DNA of 52,469 nt from an uncultured Bacteroidales bacterium (GTDB lineage: Bacteria; Bacteroidota; Bacteroidia; Bacteroidales; Paludibacteraceae), in contig ONUF01000023.1 in assembly GCA_900321005.1 (NCBI GenBank), positions 1-52,469 of the forward strand, written 5' to 3'. Numbering within the stretch: position 1 is the stretch's first letter; every line of letters starts with the position of its first letter. Positions 51,566-52,469 of the stretch are shown in pieces. The notes beneath the pieces are model-generated. The model saw only the letters and a list, made by a program, of their open reading frames with translations. It searched no databases and had not been told where the DNA came from. The translations under genes were made by a program, and so were the position numbers.

Positions 51566-51995
51566 ATCTCCAATCTTCAATTTCCAATTTGCAATTATTC
51601 TTGCAGTCCTGCTCATCGGAGCAGGCTGCGAGAATTCCGATCCCGTCGTTAACCCGGGTGATACGCCGAACCCCAATTGGGTGCTCACGGTAGAGAATGA
51701 CCTGATGTCGTCCATGACGGTTATTGTCAAGGTATCCTTTGCGGAGAAGGAAGGTATCCTCGCGGCCTTTATCGGCGATGACTGCTGCGGCGTGACGAGT
51801 TCGGAGAACTATATAGACGGCCGTTATAACCTCTATATCTCGCCTTCGGAGCAGGGAGAGGATGTGCAACTGAAGTTCTATTCCCCGGACCTCAAGCGAA
51901 TCTTTGTGGCGAAGAAGACCTTCAAGTATGTCAACGACGACAGCCTCGGTTCGCCCTCCAATCCCTACACCCCGGAATGGACCGTTGCGAAATAG
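51528..51995 (+). CDS. Small lipoprotein with repeat-encoded signal peptide
   Basis: 155 residues; the start overlaps the giant gene by 38 bp (further ATGs at 51537 and 51540). The signal sequence SPIFNFQFAIILAVLLIGAG ends in a lipobox (GAGC, Cys at about 34); its first half is encoded by a heptamer array. The mature part (WVLTVENDLMSSMTVIVKVS, FIGDDCCGVTS, YNLYISPSEQGEDVQLKFYS) is a small beta domain. Sequence like this also appears near residue 2840 of the giant protein (VIAIYNNECVGLANVDYDR...YLTVF), so both may belong to one domain type. Probably surface-linked and co-expressed with the giant protein. Confidence 0.82.
   Translation: MRNMMSLVKRWSKSPIFNFQFAIILAVLLIGAGCENSDPVVNPGDTPNPNWVLTVENDLMSSMTVIVKVSFAEKEGILAAFIGDDCCGVTSSENYIDGRYNLYISPSEQGEDVQLKFYSPDLKRIFVAKKTFKYVNDDSLGSPSNPYTPEWTVAK
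51566..51598 (+). repeat. Heptamer repeat TCCAATC at the giant gene/lipoprotein junction
   Basis: TCCAATC, TTCAATT, TCCAATT, TGCAATT in tandem directly after the giant gene's stop; translated in the overlapping frame as PIFNFQFAI of the lipoprotein signal peptide. Confidence 0.88.
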
Positions 51996-52015
51996 TGCTA
52001 CTCCTGTTTTTGCAA

Positions 52016-52050
52016 AAAATGACATGCGTGCTTGCGTATGTCATTTTTTT
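52016..52050 (+). terminator. Palindromic terminator overlapping a promoter (copy C)
   Basis: AAAATGACATGCG...CGTATGTCATTTT with loop TGCTT and a following T7, 20 nt after the lipoprotein stop. The hairpin is the same as copy A in sequence. Confidence 0.75.
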
Positions 52051-52062
52051 GTTGTACCTTCG
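52032..52062 (+). promoter_or_regulatory. Candidate promoter in copy C
   Basis: TTG (52032-52034), 20 nt, TACCTTCG (52055-52062), one mismatch from TAnnTTTG. No plus-strand gene follows within the window; a long inverted repeat begins at 52076. Confidence 0.55.
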
Positions 52063-52075
52063 CAGCCATATTTCA

Positions 52076-52128
52076 CTTGTTCCCTTTTTGCTTGTTTCTT
52101 TTCCTATTTTTAGTAAAAAGGGAACAAG
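52076..52128 (+). ncRNA. Possible small RNA or hairpin element
   Basis: CTTGTTCCCTTTTT (52076-52089) and AAAAAGGGAACAAG (52115-52128) are exact reverse complements around a 25-nt pyrimidine-rich loop. The hairpin starts about 13 nt after the candidate -7 box. No coding sense was found. Confidence 0.35.
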
Positions 52129-52169
52129 CATAAGTAGAGACAGCGAAAAAATCTACCTCCTAAGATAAC

Positions 52170-52198
52170 AAAAAAAGAGCCTTTCCGAAGAAAGACTC
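52170..52198 (-). terminator. Terminator of the gene at the right edge
   Basis: On the minus strand GAGTCTTTC-TTCG-GAAAGGCTC, with a TTCG tetraloop and one G-U pair, is followed by T7, about 20 nt after the stop. Confidence 0.9.
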
Positions 52199-52219
52199 TC
52201 CTTTGCCGCGCGGCTCGGC

Positions 52220-52469
52220 TTACGCGCCGTGCTGCTGGTCGTACTCCTCGCCGCAGATGTGCCAGTAGTACGCCTTCATGGTCTTGATACCGCCGGCAGT
52301 GTCCTTCTGTGCGAGGAAGGCTGCCTGGTCGGCTGCGATCTGCATCAGGTCCTTGCTGCGCAGGCGCACTGCTGCTGCGACTTCCGTGAAGCGCGAGCGA
52401 GCTGCGAGCTCTTTCGCCTTCGGCGTGGTGGAACGCTGTACCTTGCGGCGGATATAGACGCGGTTACAG
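52220..52469 (-). CDS. Unknown protein, 5' part cut by window edge
   Basis: The last 82 residues before the stop at 52222-52220 are open to the window edge. They read CNRVYIRRKVQRSTTPKAKE, then LAARSRFTEVAAAVRLRSKD, LMQIAADQAAFLAQ and KAYYWHICGEEYDQQHGA. The composition is Arg/Ala/Lys-rich and helical, with strong use of GC-rich codons. I do not recognise the family; it could be a nucleic-acid-associated small protein. It has its own strong terminator. Confidence 0.75.
   Translation of the reverse strand, partial: CNRVYIRRKVQRSTTPKAKELAARSRFTEVAAAVRLRSKDLMQIAADQAAFLAQKDTAGGIKTMKAYYWHICGEEYDQQHGA

Overview
The window comes from a member of the phylum Bacteroidota, most likely an uncultured anaerobe of the order Bacteroidales. 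The evidence is a complete type IX secretion system (T9SS) core (PorP, then GldK/L/M/N-type genes), the lipoprotein-type assembly factor TamL, the ribosomal cluster rpmB-rpmG-DUF4295, a reverse rubrerythrin, and many promoters of the Bacteroidetes form TTTG - 19 to 20 nt - TAnnTTTG. No rRNA, CRISPR array, integrase or transposase was seen.

Layout. Positions 1-3.5 kb: the 5' part of a BspA-like leucine-rich-repeat surface protein and an ORF6N-domain gene, both on the minus strand. 3.5-6.2 kb: an SpmA/SpmB-type membrane protein, divergent from a methyltransferase and a cobalamin adenosyltransferase. 6.26-19.8 kb: one long co-directional run. It begins with a promoter and a broken DUF2795 gene, continues with porP-gldK-gldL-gldM-gldN-ftsX, and then carries DUF3098, uppP, truB, queA, ung, polA and a DUF4886 gene. 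PolA lacks the proofreading domain. 19.8-20.1 kb: tRNA-Arg and tRNA-Asp. 20.1-22.4 kb: trpB2 and a SpoU-type rRNA/tRNA methyltransferase. 22.4-31.1 kb: an envelope run tamL-rnhB-sppA-lpxK-msbA-mnmA. 31.1-33.5 kb: reverse rubrerythrin and a CotH-like exported protein. 33.6-34.3 kb: the rpmB operon. 34.4-37.5 kb: a lipid kinase, then an AmgK-like kinase, a stand-alone RapZ C-terminal domain and a MurU-like nucleotidyltransferase, which together look like a cell-wall-sugar salvage set. 37.5-39.6 kb: tRNA-Lys, an ABC ATPase and ruvB. 39.6-52 kb: an exported-protein locus of two small lipoproteins, a membrane acyltransferase, a 3257-residue surface protein with two LamG-type domains, and another lipoprotein. 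The right edge cuts an unknown minus-strand gene.

Functional link. The T9SS genes build a secretion machine. The CotH-like protein and the giant protein end in a similar short tail (VIIRN-x-x-Y-x-x-x-G) and are plausible cargo; the BspA-like protein may be another, but its C-terminus is outside the window.

The most unusual signals are not genes. (i) Heptanucleotide tandem repeats with several different unit sequences (GATTACT, AATCATC, ATGGTAC, AAATCAC, ACACATT, TAAACCC) sit at gene junctions and also inside conserved genes, where they are translated. They resemble the short tandemly repeated repetitive sequences of filamentous cyanobacteria. A related nonamer type sits inside polA and trmH. 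(ii) A palindrome acts both as an intrinsic-terminator-like hairpin and as the -33 region of the next promoter, in three intact copies. (iii) A second promoter class, with a shared A8-GCAG spacer, fronts tRNA and ribosomal-protein genes. (iv) Several divergent promoters would give mRNAs with almost no 5' leader.
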